From positions 1 through 48,304 of the forward strand of contig CADAKX010000046.1 in the NCBI GenBank assembly GCA_902788605.1: a stretch of DNA of 48,304 nt. The letters run 5' to 3'. The notes under the pieces were generated by a model that saw nothing but the letters and a program-made list of their open reading frames with translations, was not told the origin of the DNA and did no database searches. Within the stretch, counting starts at the first letter, position 1; every line of letters starts with the position of its first letter. Shown here piece by piece: positions 1 through 7,434 of the stretch. Both the position numbers and the translations under genes were made by a program. The stretch comes from an uncultured Prevotellaceae bacterium (GTDB lineage Bacteria; Bacteroidota; Bacteroidia; Bacteroidales; Bacteroidaceae).

Positions 1-16
1 TACGAAAAACTAACTT

Positions 17-49
17 CGGGCGGGTCACGACAGGTGGCTCGCCCGTTTT
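17..49 (+). terminator. Intrinsic terminator of an upstream gene
   Basis: A 12-bp stem with two G-U pairs (arms 17-28 and 34-45) and a 5-base loop is followed by TTTT. It probably ends a gene lying outside the left edge. The sequence up to position 104 shows no ORF. Confidence 0.75.
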
Positions 50-104
50 AGAAGAATCGCAGGGATGGTTCTAAGACTTTGAAGAAAAAAATTATGCAGT
101 TTCA

Positions 105-135
105 TTTGTATTTTGCTTGATTTATACTATCTTTG
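105..135 (+). promoter_or_regulatory. Bacteroidetes-type promoter for the peptide/cupin pair
   Basis: TTTG at 105-108, a 19-bp spacer and TATCTTTG at 128-135 match the Bacteroidetes consensus. The predicted start of transcription is near 141, about 20 nt before the first ATG. Confidence 0.75.
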
Positions 136-162
136 CAAACAGAATACTAAAAACCAGAAAAC

Positions 163-297
163 ATGAAGAACTCTTTACTAACATTGCTTGCCCTGCTGTG
201 CATGGTCGTTCAAGGCTCATGGGCCCAGGATCTGACACCGTCCACCGCGTTGGAACCGAATATCACCACACTGGGCAAAAAGGTAGTGATTAAGTGA
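163..297 (+). CDS. Small secreted peptide (44 aa), unknown function
   Basis: The 44-residue ORF starts with a textbook signal peptide (MKNSLL, hydrophobic run, cleavage probably after WA at residue 21), leaving a mature peptide of about 23 residues ending in KKVVIK. It lies just downstream of a good promoter and 29 bp before the cupin lipoprotein gene on the same strand, so both are probably co-transcribed. I do not recognise the family. It could be a genuine exported mini-protein or the 5' remnant of a larger secreted protein whose body was lost. The signal peptide and promoter argue that it is translated. Confidence 0.5.
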   Translation: MKNSLLTLLALLCMVVQGSWAQDLTPSTALEPNITTLGKKVVIK

Positions 298-326
298 GAA
301 TAATAACCTAAAACAACAAAAATACA

Positions 327-806
327 ATGAAAAAGATGAAGAACTGGGTGATGACCGCCACCCTGATTTGCGGCGCAATGATGGTGGGCCTCGGCCTGAA
401 TGGATGTAAGAAAGCGAATACCGAGGAACCGGTGGAGGAAAAGAAGGTGGTGAGCGAGGAACTGATACGCACCAGCCAGAGCTGGGACGGCGTGGAGCTG
501 CCTGACTACTTTGAGGGACGACCAGAGTTGGTGGCCGTGAAGTATGTGTTTCCTGCAGGCAAGAAACTGGGCTGGCACCACCATGTGGCCATGAACTACG
601 GCGTGCTGGTGCAGGGCGAACTGACCATCATCGGACTGGATGGCAAGACAAAGGTGGTACACGAGGGTGAGGCTGTCGTTGAGATGGTGGGCACCGTACA
701 CCACGGCGAGAACCGCGGCACGAAGGACTGTATCCTCTATATGTTCTACCTCTCGCAAAAAGACCTGCCGCTGGCTGTGCAGCACGAGGATATCCCCCTG
801 GAATAG
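327..806 (+). CDS. Cupin-domain lipoprotein
   Basis: 159 aa. The N-terminus has a basic start, a hydrophobic stretch and a lipobox-like LGLNGC (Cys 27), predicting an acylated envelope protein. The rest is one cupin barrel: the first motif includes GWHHHVAMNYG followed by GELTIIG, and the second includes HEGEAVVEMVGTVHHGENRG, giving a metal-binding His/Glu set. Cupins of this size bind a metal ion or a small ligand; the substrate cannot be read from sequence. The gene follows the small secreted peptide and converges with ccsBA, with only 5 bp between the two stop codons, so the transcripts probably overlap. Confidence 0.8.
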   Translation: MKKMKNWVMTATLICGAMMVGLGLNGCKKANTEEPVEEKKVVSEELIRTSQSWDGVELPDYFEGRPELVAVKYVFPAGKKLGWHHHVAMNYGVLVQGELTIIGLDGKTKVVHEGEAVVEMVGTVHHGENRGTKDCILYMFYLSQKDLPLAVQHEDIPLE

Positions 807-811
807 GGGCC

Positions 812-2788
812 TCAGGCGTAGCTATGCATGCCGCCCAACAGGAAGTTCACACCAAAATAGGTGATGAGGACGGCCAGGAAGGCCACAACCATATAGGCAT
901 GATAGAAGGTGGGACTGTTGAACCGCCCGATGGATGCCTTGTGGAGGGGTACGGCATAGACCATCAGGGTGATGAGGGCCCACGACTCCTTGGGGTCCCA
1001 CGACCAGTAGTTGCCCCACGACACGTTGGCCCACACGGCTCCGAGGAAGATGCCGATGGTGAGCAGGAACACGGCGGGGTAGAGCAGCAGCTGGGAGAGG
1101 GCGGTGAACTTGGATGTCTGATGGATGAGGGCTGAAGGCTGATTCTTGTGGTGACTCCTCTTTATCAATATCAATGTGTAGATGCCGAGAATCATCTGGA
1201 TGATGAACAGCGAATAGGCACACATCACCGTCATGACGTGGGCTGAGAGCAGGGGCGACTGGAGCACAGGCACCAGGGGCGTGATCTCGGACCCGCTGCC
1301 GGCCATCATGGCCACCAGCAGACAGCAGAGGGCGGCAAGGGGACCTATCCACAGGATGATGCGCACCTTGCGGAAAAGGACGGCAGTCAGCACCAGCAGC
1401 ACCCAAGCCATGAAGAGCATCGTCTCGTAGCCATTGCTCAGGGGGATGTGTCCGCTGAGCCACCAGCGCAGTCCGAGTTGGGCTGTGATGAGCACAGGGA
1501 ACTTGATGCTGCGCAGTTTGTTATAGAAGAGTTCCGCCTGGGTCTTGTTGTCGCTGGGCAGCACATCGCCCACCATCTCGTGCTGGAAGAGTTTGATCTT
1601 CTCGATAATCTCCAGCGCACGGTCTTTCTGGCCTGTGACGATGGCCTCGGTGAGGTAGTCCATCGACTGCTTGATAAAGAACTGTTCCTTGACGGGAATC
1701 TCGCGTGGCAACACCTGTCCGCCTGGCGAATACCAGTTGACGTCGTGCCCGATGCGATAGGGGAATATCTTGGTGAACTGGCCATTGTAGAACATCTCTA
1801 CGATGGCCTTTCTTTCTTCGGCTCCTTTCTTCTTGGGGTTATTGGTGAGCAGCGCTTCTTCCCAAGGCATATAGTAGATCATCCAACTGACGAAGACCTG
1901 GTCGGCCGAATAGCCCTGCCACGAGGCGCGCCCTGCCACCTTCATGGTGAAGTCGGTGGCCACGGTGTTGAGCGGACAGATGCGGTTGTTGTAGAGCACG
2001 TTGACGGTGCCCATGCGCTGAGCGATGTCCTTGTCTACGACAAATTGAGAATTGATAACGGATAATGGAGAATTGTCGGCTGAGGCGCTGACGCTGAAAC
2101 TCACCAGGAGCACGGCCACCGCGATGGCCTTGCGATAGAGCGAGCGCATCTGGGTGTGGCGCGACAGGAGGGTGGCGATGATGCCCACCAAGAGCAGGAG
2201 GTACCCAAAATAGGTGATGCCGATGCCATAGGGGTCGTAGCTGACGCCCAGGGTCACGCCCTTGCCGTCGGAGTTATAGCTCTGCTGGAAGAAACGGTAG
2301 TGCTCAAGATAGCCGATGTTGTTCATAGAAACAACGACCTCGTCGCCTTCGTGCTGAAGTACACTCTGATAGTCGAGCGGCGCATCGGTGCCAGGGTAGT
2401 TGATGATGCGAAACTCCTTGAGCGTCAGGGCAAACGGCAGGTGAATGACCTTGTTGTCCTTATCGACAAAGGTGGACTCGGTGACGCCTTCCCACAGCCT
2501 CATGGTGCCTCGCTGGGCAAAGAGGTGCGTGGTGAGGGCTCCCACCAATATCACAACGAACGACAGGTGCAACAGCATGACGGCCATCCGCTTGTAGAGC
2601 CGTTGCTGCATGATATAGGCCAGCGAGGCCACCGTGAGCACGGCCCACAGCGCAGTAAACCACCAAGCACCATAGATGTGCTCACTAACAAACAGGGTGT
2701 CACGATACTTCTCTATGACAGTAGCAAACCCTATACACGCGATGATCAGCGTGTATAGGGTGAAGATGATAATCTTGTTCAGTTTCAC
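812..2788 (-). CDS. ccsBA: Cytochrome c biogenesis protein, fused ResB/CcsA (CcsBA type)
   Basis: About 658 aa. The N-terminal part has several membrane segments and a periplasmic region resembling ResB/Ccs1. The C-terminal part is a polytopic CcsA domain with the tryptophan-rich signature WGNYWSWDPKESW, the heme-handling WWD-type motif, close to the C-terminus. It attaches heme to CXXCH motifs of exported cytochromes, and the gene directly upstream encodes such a protein. I chose the GTG at 2788 because a promoter (TAACTTTG, minus strand, 2794-2801) lies inside the longer TTG-started frame; this makes the mRNA nearly leaderless. Two stretches (residues encoded near 1105-1145 and 2040-2075) look like in-frame insertions of short genomic repeats. 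The fusion is shorter than many Bacteroidetes homologues. Confidence 0.85.
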   Translation of the reverse strand: MKLNKIIIFTLYTLIIACIGFATVIEKYRDTLFVSEHIYGAWWFTALWAVLTVASLAYIMQQRLYKRMAVMLLHLSFVVILVGALTTHLFAQRGTMRLWEGVTESTFVDKDNKVIHLPFALTLKEFRIINYPGTDAPLDYQSVLQHEGDEVVVSMNNIGYLEHYRFFQQSYNSDGKGVTLGVSYDPYGIGITYFGYLLLLVGIIATLLSRHTQMRSLYRKAIAVAVLLVSFSVSASADNSPLSVINSQFVVDKDIAQRMGTVNVLYNNRICPLNTVATDFTMKVAGRASWQGYSADQVFVSWMIYYMPWEEALLTNNPKKKGAEERKAIVEMFYNGQFTKIFPYRIGHDVNWYSPGGQVLPREIPVKEQFFIKQSMDYLTEAIVTGQKDRALEIIEKIKLFQHEMVGDVLPSDNKTQAELFYNKLRSIKFPVLITAQLGLRWWLSGHIPLSNGYETMLFMAWVLLVLTAVLFRKVRIILWIGPLAALCCLLVAMMAGSGSEITPLVPVLQSPLLSAHVMTVMCAYSLFIIQMILGIYTLILIKRSHHKNQPSALIHQTSKFTALSQLLLYPAVFLLTIGIFLGAVWANVSWGNYWSWDPKESWALITLMVYAVPLHKASIGRFNSPTFYHAYMVVAFLAVLITYFGVNFLLGGMHSYA

Positions 2789-2793
2789 GGGTG

Positions 2794-2840
2794 CAAAGTT
2801 ACGGAAAAAAACTGAGACCCGCAATACCTAAAAGTGATTA
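2794..2840 (-). promoter_or_regulatory. ccsBA promoter with TACCTA-N4-TGATTA operator
   Basis: Minus-strand -7 box TAACTTTG (2794-2801), 20-bp spacer, -33 ATTG (2822-2825). Directly upstream is the element TACCTA-AAAG-TGATTA (2825-2840, read on plus), which overlaps the stop codon of the di-heme oxidoreductase gene. The same arrangement precedes the porin and the hemerythrin-LuxR regulator genes, so this gene can be transcribed separately from the upstream operon. Confidence 0.65.
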
Positions 2841-4547
2841 GATAGATTCGACGAAGTAGATGACGAGGTCGCGATCGGTCTTCGACAGGTTGCGGAACTT
2901 CACGACAGCATTATAGGCATCACTGGTACCGCCCTCGTTTTTACAGCCGTGCCACATGATGGCCTCCATCACGTTGCGGGCACGACAGTCGTGCAGACGC
3001 TCCACGCCGCTGCCAGTCTTTGAGGCCAGGCCGCGTCCCCAGAGTGGGGTGGTGCGACACCAGCCCGTGCGCAGGTCGTTCTTCATCCACAGACGGTGTT
3101 GCACGAAGTCGGTGTAGGGCCAGATCTTCTGGTGGGGATAACGAGGCATGTCGCTGTCGTTCTTGAAGAACTTGGCTGGGTCCTGGATGTGGTCTTCGCC
3201 CGTCTGCCATGAGGGACGGTGGCAGTTGGCACAGCCAATCTGCGAGAAGAGCTCCTTGCCCTTCTTAAACTCGTCGGTGGTGGTGTTGCGGGCAGCAGGC
3301 ACGGCCAGTCCGCGATGCCAGATCATGAGGTTCTTGTACTGGGCATCAGTCATCTCGGCATCGAGTTGCTTACTGGTCAGATAGGTATAGATATCCTTCT
3401 CCAGGTTGCCCGTATGCCATTCGGGATGCGCCTTGGTGGGGTCCATGCGGTTGATGTACTCCGTGAAGCCAGCCTGCACCTCGGGGTCCTTCGACGACTT
3501 GGTGGCATAGTAGGTGCCAGCCAGGTCGAGGTAGTGGTAGCGACGGTCGGAACGGGTCACGTTGGTGATGTTCCAGATGGCGTTGGCACCAGCGGCGTCG
3601 AGGATAGGTCCGCGAGACAGCGCATAGGTGTAGCGGCGCACATACTTCGTGCCGTCGCCCTGCAGCGTGTTGGTGTAGTAGCTGTTCCAGGTGTTGGTGG
3701 CCTGATTCCACATGGCGGGGTTCAGGGCGTCGGTCTTGCCGATGCTGTTATAGAACTTGCTCTCCTTCTCCCACTGGGCGGTGATGTCCTCGTCGGGGAT
3801 GGCGTCGGTGAGGCCTGTGCCATAGATGCCGATGGTCGATTCCAGACGGATGGCGATGTCGCTGTTGTACTCAGCTTCAGAGAGTGTCACGTCGCTGCCG
3901 CCACGACCTACGACCACGGGGGCGTAGTAGGCAGAGTAGGGGATGGTGACCTCGGGATAGATGAGCGAATAGGTCTCGCCGTCGGGGAACTGGTTGCCCC
4001 ACTCGTCGGTGTAGTTGTTCCAGGCAATCTTCACCTGGTTCTCGTCGATAGGTGCCTTGAAGGGTTTCACGGCTCCTGTCTGGGGCATACCTGCTACGCT
4101 GCGCATATAGGCGTTGGTGGTCTTGTCGTAGATCACGAGCAGATAGCCGTTGCGATGGGTGTCGGCCTTGTATTCGGTCTGACGGGCACCATGGCCATAG
4201 CCAGGATGGCAGTAGAGGCAGCCGCGGCGCACATAGACAGGACCCAGGCCATGGAAGGCGCCATCGGTGTTGGTGTTGTACTCCTTCTCAAACAGATACT
4301 CGCCCTCGTTGAAGGCGGTCATCATGCCCTCGTTGACCACAGCTTTTGAGGGCTGCTTGAAGGCCGTCGATGAGTTCTCGGAAGTGGTGCCCAGCTGTCC
4401 GCCGGCATAGTAATCCTCGGGATAGTCAGTAGTTGTGGGGTCGCCGATTTCCCAGGTGGTGGGTTTAACGGCATCATCATCGCTGGCACAACCAGCGATG
4501 ATGAATGAACCCAGCAACAGACTACCAATGAATGATAGTTTGTTCAT
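2838..4547 (-). CDS. Di-heme oxidoreductase (DHOR, DUF1111-type) lipoprotein
   Basis: 569 aa. A lipoprotein signal (IIAGC, Cys 20) predicts an envelope-anchored protein facing the periplasm or cell surface. Two c-type heme sites are visible: CLYCH at 110-114 and CANCH at about 439-443. The C-terminal signature containing RARNVMEAIMWHG is typical of di-heme oxidoreductases related to bacterial cytochrome c peroxidases. In this family the protein is commonly encoded with imelysin, as here (28 bp downstream of the imelysin gene). Heme attachment would depend on the adjacent CcsBA. The substrate of these proteins is not established; peroxidase activity or electron transfer coupled to iron uptake is inference. 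Confidence 0.85.
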   Translation of the reverse strand: MNKLSFIGSLLLGSFIIAGCASDDDAVKPTTWEIGDPTTTDYPEDYYAGGQLGTTSENSSTAFKQPSKAVVNEGMMTAFNEGEYLFEKEYNTNTDGAFHGLGPVYVRRGCLYCHPGYGHGARQTEYKADTHRNGYLLVIYDKTTNAYMRSVAGMPQTGAVKPFKAPIDENQVKIAWNNYTDEWGNQFPDGETYSLIYPEVTIPYSAYYAPVVVGRGGSDVTLSEAEYNSDIAIRLESTIGIYGTGLTDAIPDEDITAQWEKESKFYNSIGKTDALNPAMWNQATNTWNSYYTNTLQGDGTKYVRRYTYALSRGPILDAAGANAIWNITNVTRSDRRYHYLDLAGTYYATKSSKDPEVQAGFTEYINRMDPTKAHPEWHTGNLEKDIYTYLTSKQLDAEMTDAQYKNLMIWHRGLAVPAARNTTTDEFKKGKELFSQIGCANCHRPSWQTGEDHIQDPAKFFKNDSDMPRYPHQKIWPYTDFVQHRLWMKNDLRTGWCRTTPLWGRGLASKTGSGVERLHDCRARNVMEAIMWHGCKNEGGTSDAYNAVVKFRNLSKTDRDLVIYFVESI

Positions 4548-4574
4548 AGTGTCTTGTTTTTTAATTTACTATAT

Positions 4575-5768
4575 TTACTTAATGTTAACGATAGACTGGT
4601 AGAGTTTCTGGGCATTGTCGGCAAGTGTGCGATAGGTGGTCAGTACTACATTGTCAACATAGTTTTCGTTGATAACCTTGCACTGGGTCTCAACCACGTC
4701 GTTGCCAGCATAGCCCTTCAGGGTCTCGCCCATCTCGCTCAGGGCATCGTCCAACTCGCCCAGGGCGTCGATGGCTACCTTGCAAGAAGCATCAGAATAG
4801 TAGAGGGCGAAGGGAGCCTTCATGGCGTTGATCTTGGTCAGCGCATTCTCCAGTTTGGTGCAAACGGTGTTGGCCTGAGCAGCGAGGGTGGCGTTGCCAG
4901 CGTTCTTGCAGAAGTAGATCAATGACTTCTCGTTGGGAGTGGTGGCACCCATTGAGCCATAGAGGGCGTTCTTGCAAGAAACGATGTTGTCATAGAAGTC
5001 AACGATAGAGTTGTAGGCATAGGGTGACTCGATATAGGTGGCGTCCTCACCTGTGTAGGGCAGGCCAATCTTTGAGTCGCCTACCTCGCCGATGATGTCC
5101 TGACAGCCAGAGATGATCTCCAGTGTGGCGTCGAGAGCGGTCTCCCAGTCGCCTGTGCCAGGGTTCTTGAAGGCCTTGCCGAAGTTGGTGAACTCGCCCA
5201 GCGCACCCTCTGCGTCGCCGTCGCCGTTGATGCTGTTGTGGGTAGCTACATAGTTGAGGGCAATCTGATGACGCTCAGTGTTGCTCTCCTTTGAGTCCCA
5301 GGCAGCCTCCAGCGTGGCTGTGGCGTAGTAGAGGTCCTTGGCTACAGCGCAGATATAGTTGTACTCCAGGTTGGTGAGCTGGCTGATGTCGCGTGGCTTT
5401 CCCTGACGGAAGAGCACGTACTCCAAGCCGTGATAGCCCAGGATGCCTGAATTGGCTGTCTTGATGAAATTGTCGAGGTTTGACATCGCCTTCTCGTCGC
5501 GCAGCACGTCGGCCAGGTCGTTGGCTGCCACAGGCCACGTGTCGGTGTGGGGGTCGATAGAATAGACGTCGGCAGCGCCAAAGAGGAACGCCTCGGTGTT
5601 CTCCCAGTTGGCACGAGCTGTCTTCCAGTCGGCACAAGCCTGGTCGAGGGCGGCCTGAGTTCCATTCACTACTGAGTTGTCTGCATCATCGTCGCTTGAA
5701 CATGAAGCGAAACCGGTGGAAAGTACGGCAGCGAGGGCTGCCATCTTCAAAAGATTTTTGCTGTTCAT
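4575..5768 (-). CDS. Imelysin family lipoprotein (peptidase M75-like)
   Basis: 397 aa. A signal peptide ends at a Cys (FASC, residue 23) followed by an acidic SSDDDAD tether typical of Bacteroidetes outer-membrane lipoproteins. The GxHxxE motif of the imelysin/EfeO superfamily is present (G111, H113, E116). Imelysin-like proteins are periplasmic or surface proteins linked to iron or heme acquisition. The gene lies between the porin and the di-heme oxidoreductase on one strand with short spacers (66 and 27 bp), consistent with an operon. The family was first described as a peptidase, but the conserved site fits metal binding better. Confidence 0.87.
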   Translation of the reverse strand: MNSKNLLKMAALAAVLSTGFASCSSDDDADNSVVNGTQAALDQACADWKTARANWENTEAFLFGAADVYSIDPHTDTWPVAANDLADVLRDEKAMSNLDNFIKTANSGILGYHGLEYVLFRQGKPRDISQLTNLEYNYICAVAKDLYYATATLEAAWDSKESNTERHQIALNYVATHNSINGDGDAEGALGEFTNFGKAFKNPGTGDWETALDATLEIISGCQDIIGEVGDSKIGLPYTGEDATYIESPYAYNSIVDFYDNIVSCKNALYGSMGATTPNEKSLIYFCKNAGNATLAAQANTVCTKLENALTKINAMKAPFALYYSDASCKVAIDALGELDDALSEMGETLKGYAGNDVVETQCKVINENYVDNVVLTTYRTLADNAQKLYQSIVNIK

Positions 5769-5834
5769 TGTTGTTGTTATTTAATGTTGTTCTTTTTTTC
5801 GTTATTCCGTAATTCCGTAATTCCGCGATTTCAA

Positions 5835-7229
5835 TCACAGAAACCACCCGCAATAGGTCACGCCCAAGCTGACGCTCGGCTCGTTGTTGTAGGGCTGCTT
5901 GTAGAGCGGACTGTCGGAGTTGAGACCGTTGTTGTTGGGCTTCTCGAAGAAGCGGTAGGAATATTCACCCTTGATGGTGATCTGCTTCAGGGGCGAGTAG
6001 TTCACACCCACGGCATAGCGGTATTTCTTGGTGTACTTATACATCGACTTGTAGGTGCCCGACGCCATGGTGTTGTAGTGCTCGAAGCGTCCGAAGAGGA
6101 ATAAAGACCCACCCCCGGCCCCTCCCTTTGAGGGAGTGGAGAAAAGATGCATAACGTTGTAGCCTGCCTCCACAGCATAGGCCAGCGCGTGACTACCTAT
6201 ATTAGTATAGTGGTGGGGATTACCGTCCTGATACTTGTGGTGGGTCCAGTTGGCCTGGTTGTAGGCCGAGATGGCGTCGGCGTCGCTGAAATAAGCATAG
6301 TCGATGTTGCCACGCACAATCCAGTTCCAGCGGTTCAGCGTGAAATCGAGGGCTGCGATGCCCAGGGCACCAGTCACATCATCATACTTTGCACCAGGCG
6401 TGCGCAGGGTGTTGCGGAAGGTGTAGCCGTAGTAGCCACTCAAGCCGATGCGCAGGCCCTTGACGGAATAGTTGTCGATGCGCACGGCACCAGCGTAGTT
6501 GTTGGCCACCTTGAACTCATAGGGACTGGTGGCGCCATAGTGTACGAAGTTCTCTGCCGTGAAGCTCTCTGAGTTGAGACCTGAGAGGAACTGCGCCTCA
6601 TAGCGCCAGTCCTTCAACTTGCCCCACAGCGAGAGACCCAGCTGGTGCCAGGTGTTGGGCATGATGGTGGCCTCGCCCTCTGGACGATAGACGGTGAAGA
6701 ACTGGTTGGGCTCGTGGTGGGCATTCGAATAGCCCACGGGTACGATGATCTCGCCCGCCTTGATGTTGAACTTGCCGCCCATAAACTCCTTGTTGAGCCA
6801 GAACTGCTCGATGTTTACCTCGCCGCCCTTCTCTACCTCGGCCTCATATTCGCCAGCCTCCTCGGCCTCGATCTCTACGGCAGTACCGTTGCCGCCATGC
6901 TCAAACTCGATCTCAGAACCCAGCGTCCAGCCATTGCCGAAGTCATAGCCCAGGTTCAGGACCACGTGGGGCAGGTCGAAGCGTCCGTGACTCTTGTCGT
7001 TGGTATAGTTCTCGGGTTTCTTGTAGCGGTTGAAGCTCTGGCTGTAGAAGTTGCGCGTCATCACGGCTTCACCATAGCCTCCGATGTGCAGGCGCGACAG
7101 GGCGTCTGCCACCTTCTCTGTCTTTGATACCTGACGTGTGGCACCAGTGGTGGCATCAATGCTCTTCTCTTGCGCTGTGGCGTTGAGGCCTGACAGGGCC
7201 AGTACGGTAGTAAGTATAATTGCTTTCAT
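5835..7229 (-). CDS. Outer-membrane beta-barrel porin-like protein, first gene of the cytochrome/imelysin operon
   Basis: 464 aa from the ATG at 7229. An upstream in-frame start is unlikely because the -7 box lies inside it. A signal peptide (MKAIILTTVLALSGLNATAQ) is followed by alternating aromatic/polar strands (LNLGYDFGNGWTLGSEIEFEHGG and similar) and a C-terminal strand ending in aromatic residues, as in outer-membrane porins. It probably lets a substrate or metal complex reach the imelysin and di-heme proteins encoded downstream. A loop at residues around 361-375 (STPSKGGAGGG) is encoded by a palindromic genomic repeat inserted in frame. Confidence 0.75.
   Translation of the reverse strand: MKAIILTTVLALSGLNATAQEKSIDATTGATRQVSKTEKVADALSRLHIGGYGEAVMTRNFYSQSFNRYKKPENYTNDKSHGRFDLPHVVLNLGYDFGNGWTLGSEIEFEHGGNGTAVEIEAEEAGEYEAEVEKGGEVNIEQFWLNKEFMGGKFNIKAGEIIVPVGYSNAHHEPNQFFTVYRPEGEATIMPNTWHQLGLSLWGKLKDWRYEAQFLSGLNSESFTAENFVHYGATSPYEFKVANNYAGAVRIDNYSVKGLRIGLSGYYGYTFRNTLRTPGAKYDDVTGALGIAALDFTLNRWNWIVRGNIDYAYFSDADAISAYNQANWTHHKYQDGNPHHYTNIGSHALAYAVEAGYNVMHLFSTPSKGGAGGGSLFLFGRFEHYNTMASGTYKSMYKYTKKYRYAVGVNYSPLKQITIKGEYSYRFFEKPNNNGLNSDSPLYKQPYNNEPSVSLGVTYCGWFL
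6098..6146 (-). repeat. Palindromic GC-rich repeat inside the porin gene
   Basis: Contains CCCTCCCTTTGAGGGAG with flanking C-rich sequence. Its architecture (C-rich strand, then a small hairpin) matches the repeat at 13739-13780. Here it is translated as a Gly/Ser-rich loop without breaking the frame. Confidence 0.55.
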
Positions 7230-7255
7230 TTTTCCTTGAATCTTTAAAACGGCTG

Positions 7256-7302
7256 CAAAGGTACGGCACTTCAGGCATTCCGCCAATACCTAAAAATTGT
7301 GA
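7256..7302 (-). promoter_or_regulatory. Porin operon promoter with TACCTA-type operator
   Basis: Minus-strand -7 box TACCTTTG (7256-7263), 20-bp spacer, -33 ATTG (7284-7287). The plus-strand bases CAATACCTAAAA (7284-7295) are identical to 2822-2833 at the ccsBA promoter and occupy the same position relative to the -7 box. The distal half-site is degenerate here (TTGTGA instead of TGATTA). Confidence 0.65.
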
Positions 7303-7347
7303 AATCATGGTTCTTTACTGCTAATCAGGCGATTGACAAACGAAAAA

Positions 7348-7394
7348 TACCTACTTGTGATTATTGTGCGTATCGGATTTTATGCCTATCTTTG
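7348..7394 (+). promoter_or_regulatory. Promoter of the hemerythrin-LuxR regulator with upstream operator
   Basis: Operator TACCTA-CTTG-TGATTA at 7348-7363 ends on the first base of the -33 ATTG (7363-7366). A 20-bp spacer leads to the -7 box TATCTTTG (7387-7394). Geometry equals that of the ccsBA and porin promoters. Confidence 0.65.
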
Positions 7395-7401
7395 CACCCA
7401 G

Positions 7402-7417
7402 TAATCATTAATAGGTA
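7402..7417 (-). promoter_or_regulatory. Second operator copy in the leader of the regulator gene
   Basis: On the minus strand this reads TACCTA-TTAA-TGATTA, an exact copy of both 6-bp halves. It lies just downstream of the expected transcription start (about 7400) and before the ATG at 7435, a position suited to negative autoregulation. Confidence 0.55.
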
Positions 7418-7434
7418 AAAAAGATAGAAGGACA

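Noticed and set aside
3219-4349. 376-codon open frame on the plus strand
   Set aside because: Shadow of the di-heme oxidoreductase, which has heme motifs and a lipoprotein signal; the plus frame has no domain and a composition typical of antisense frames.
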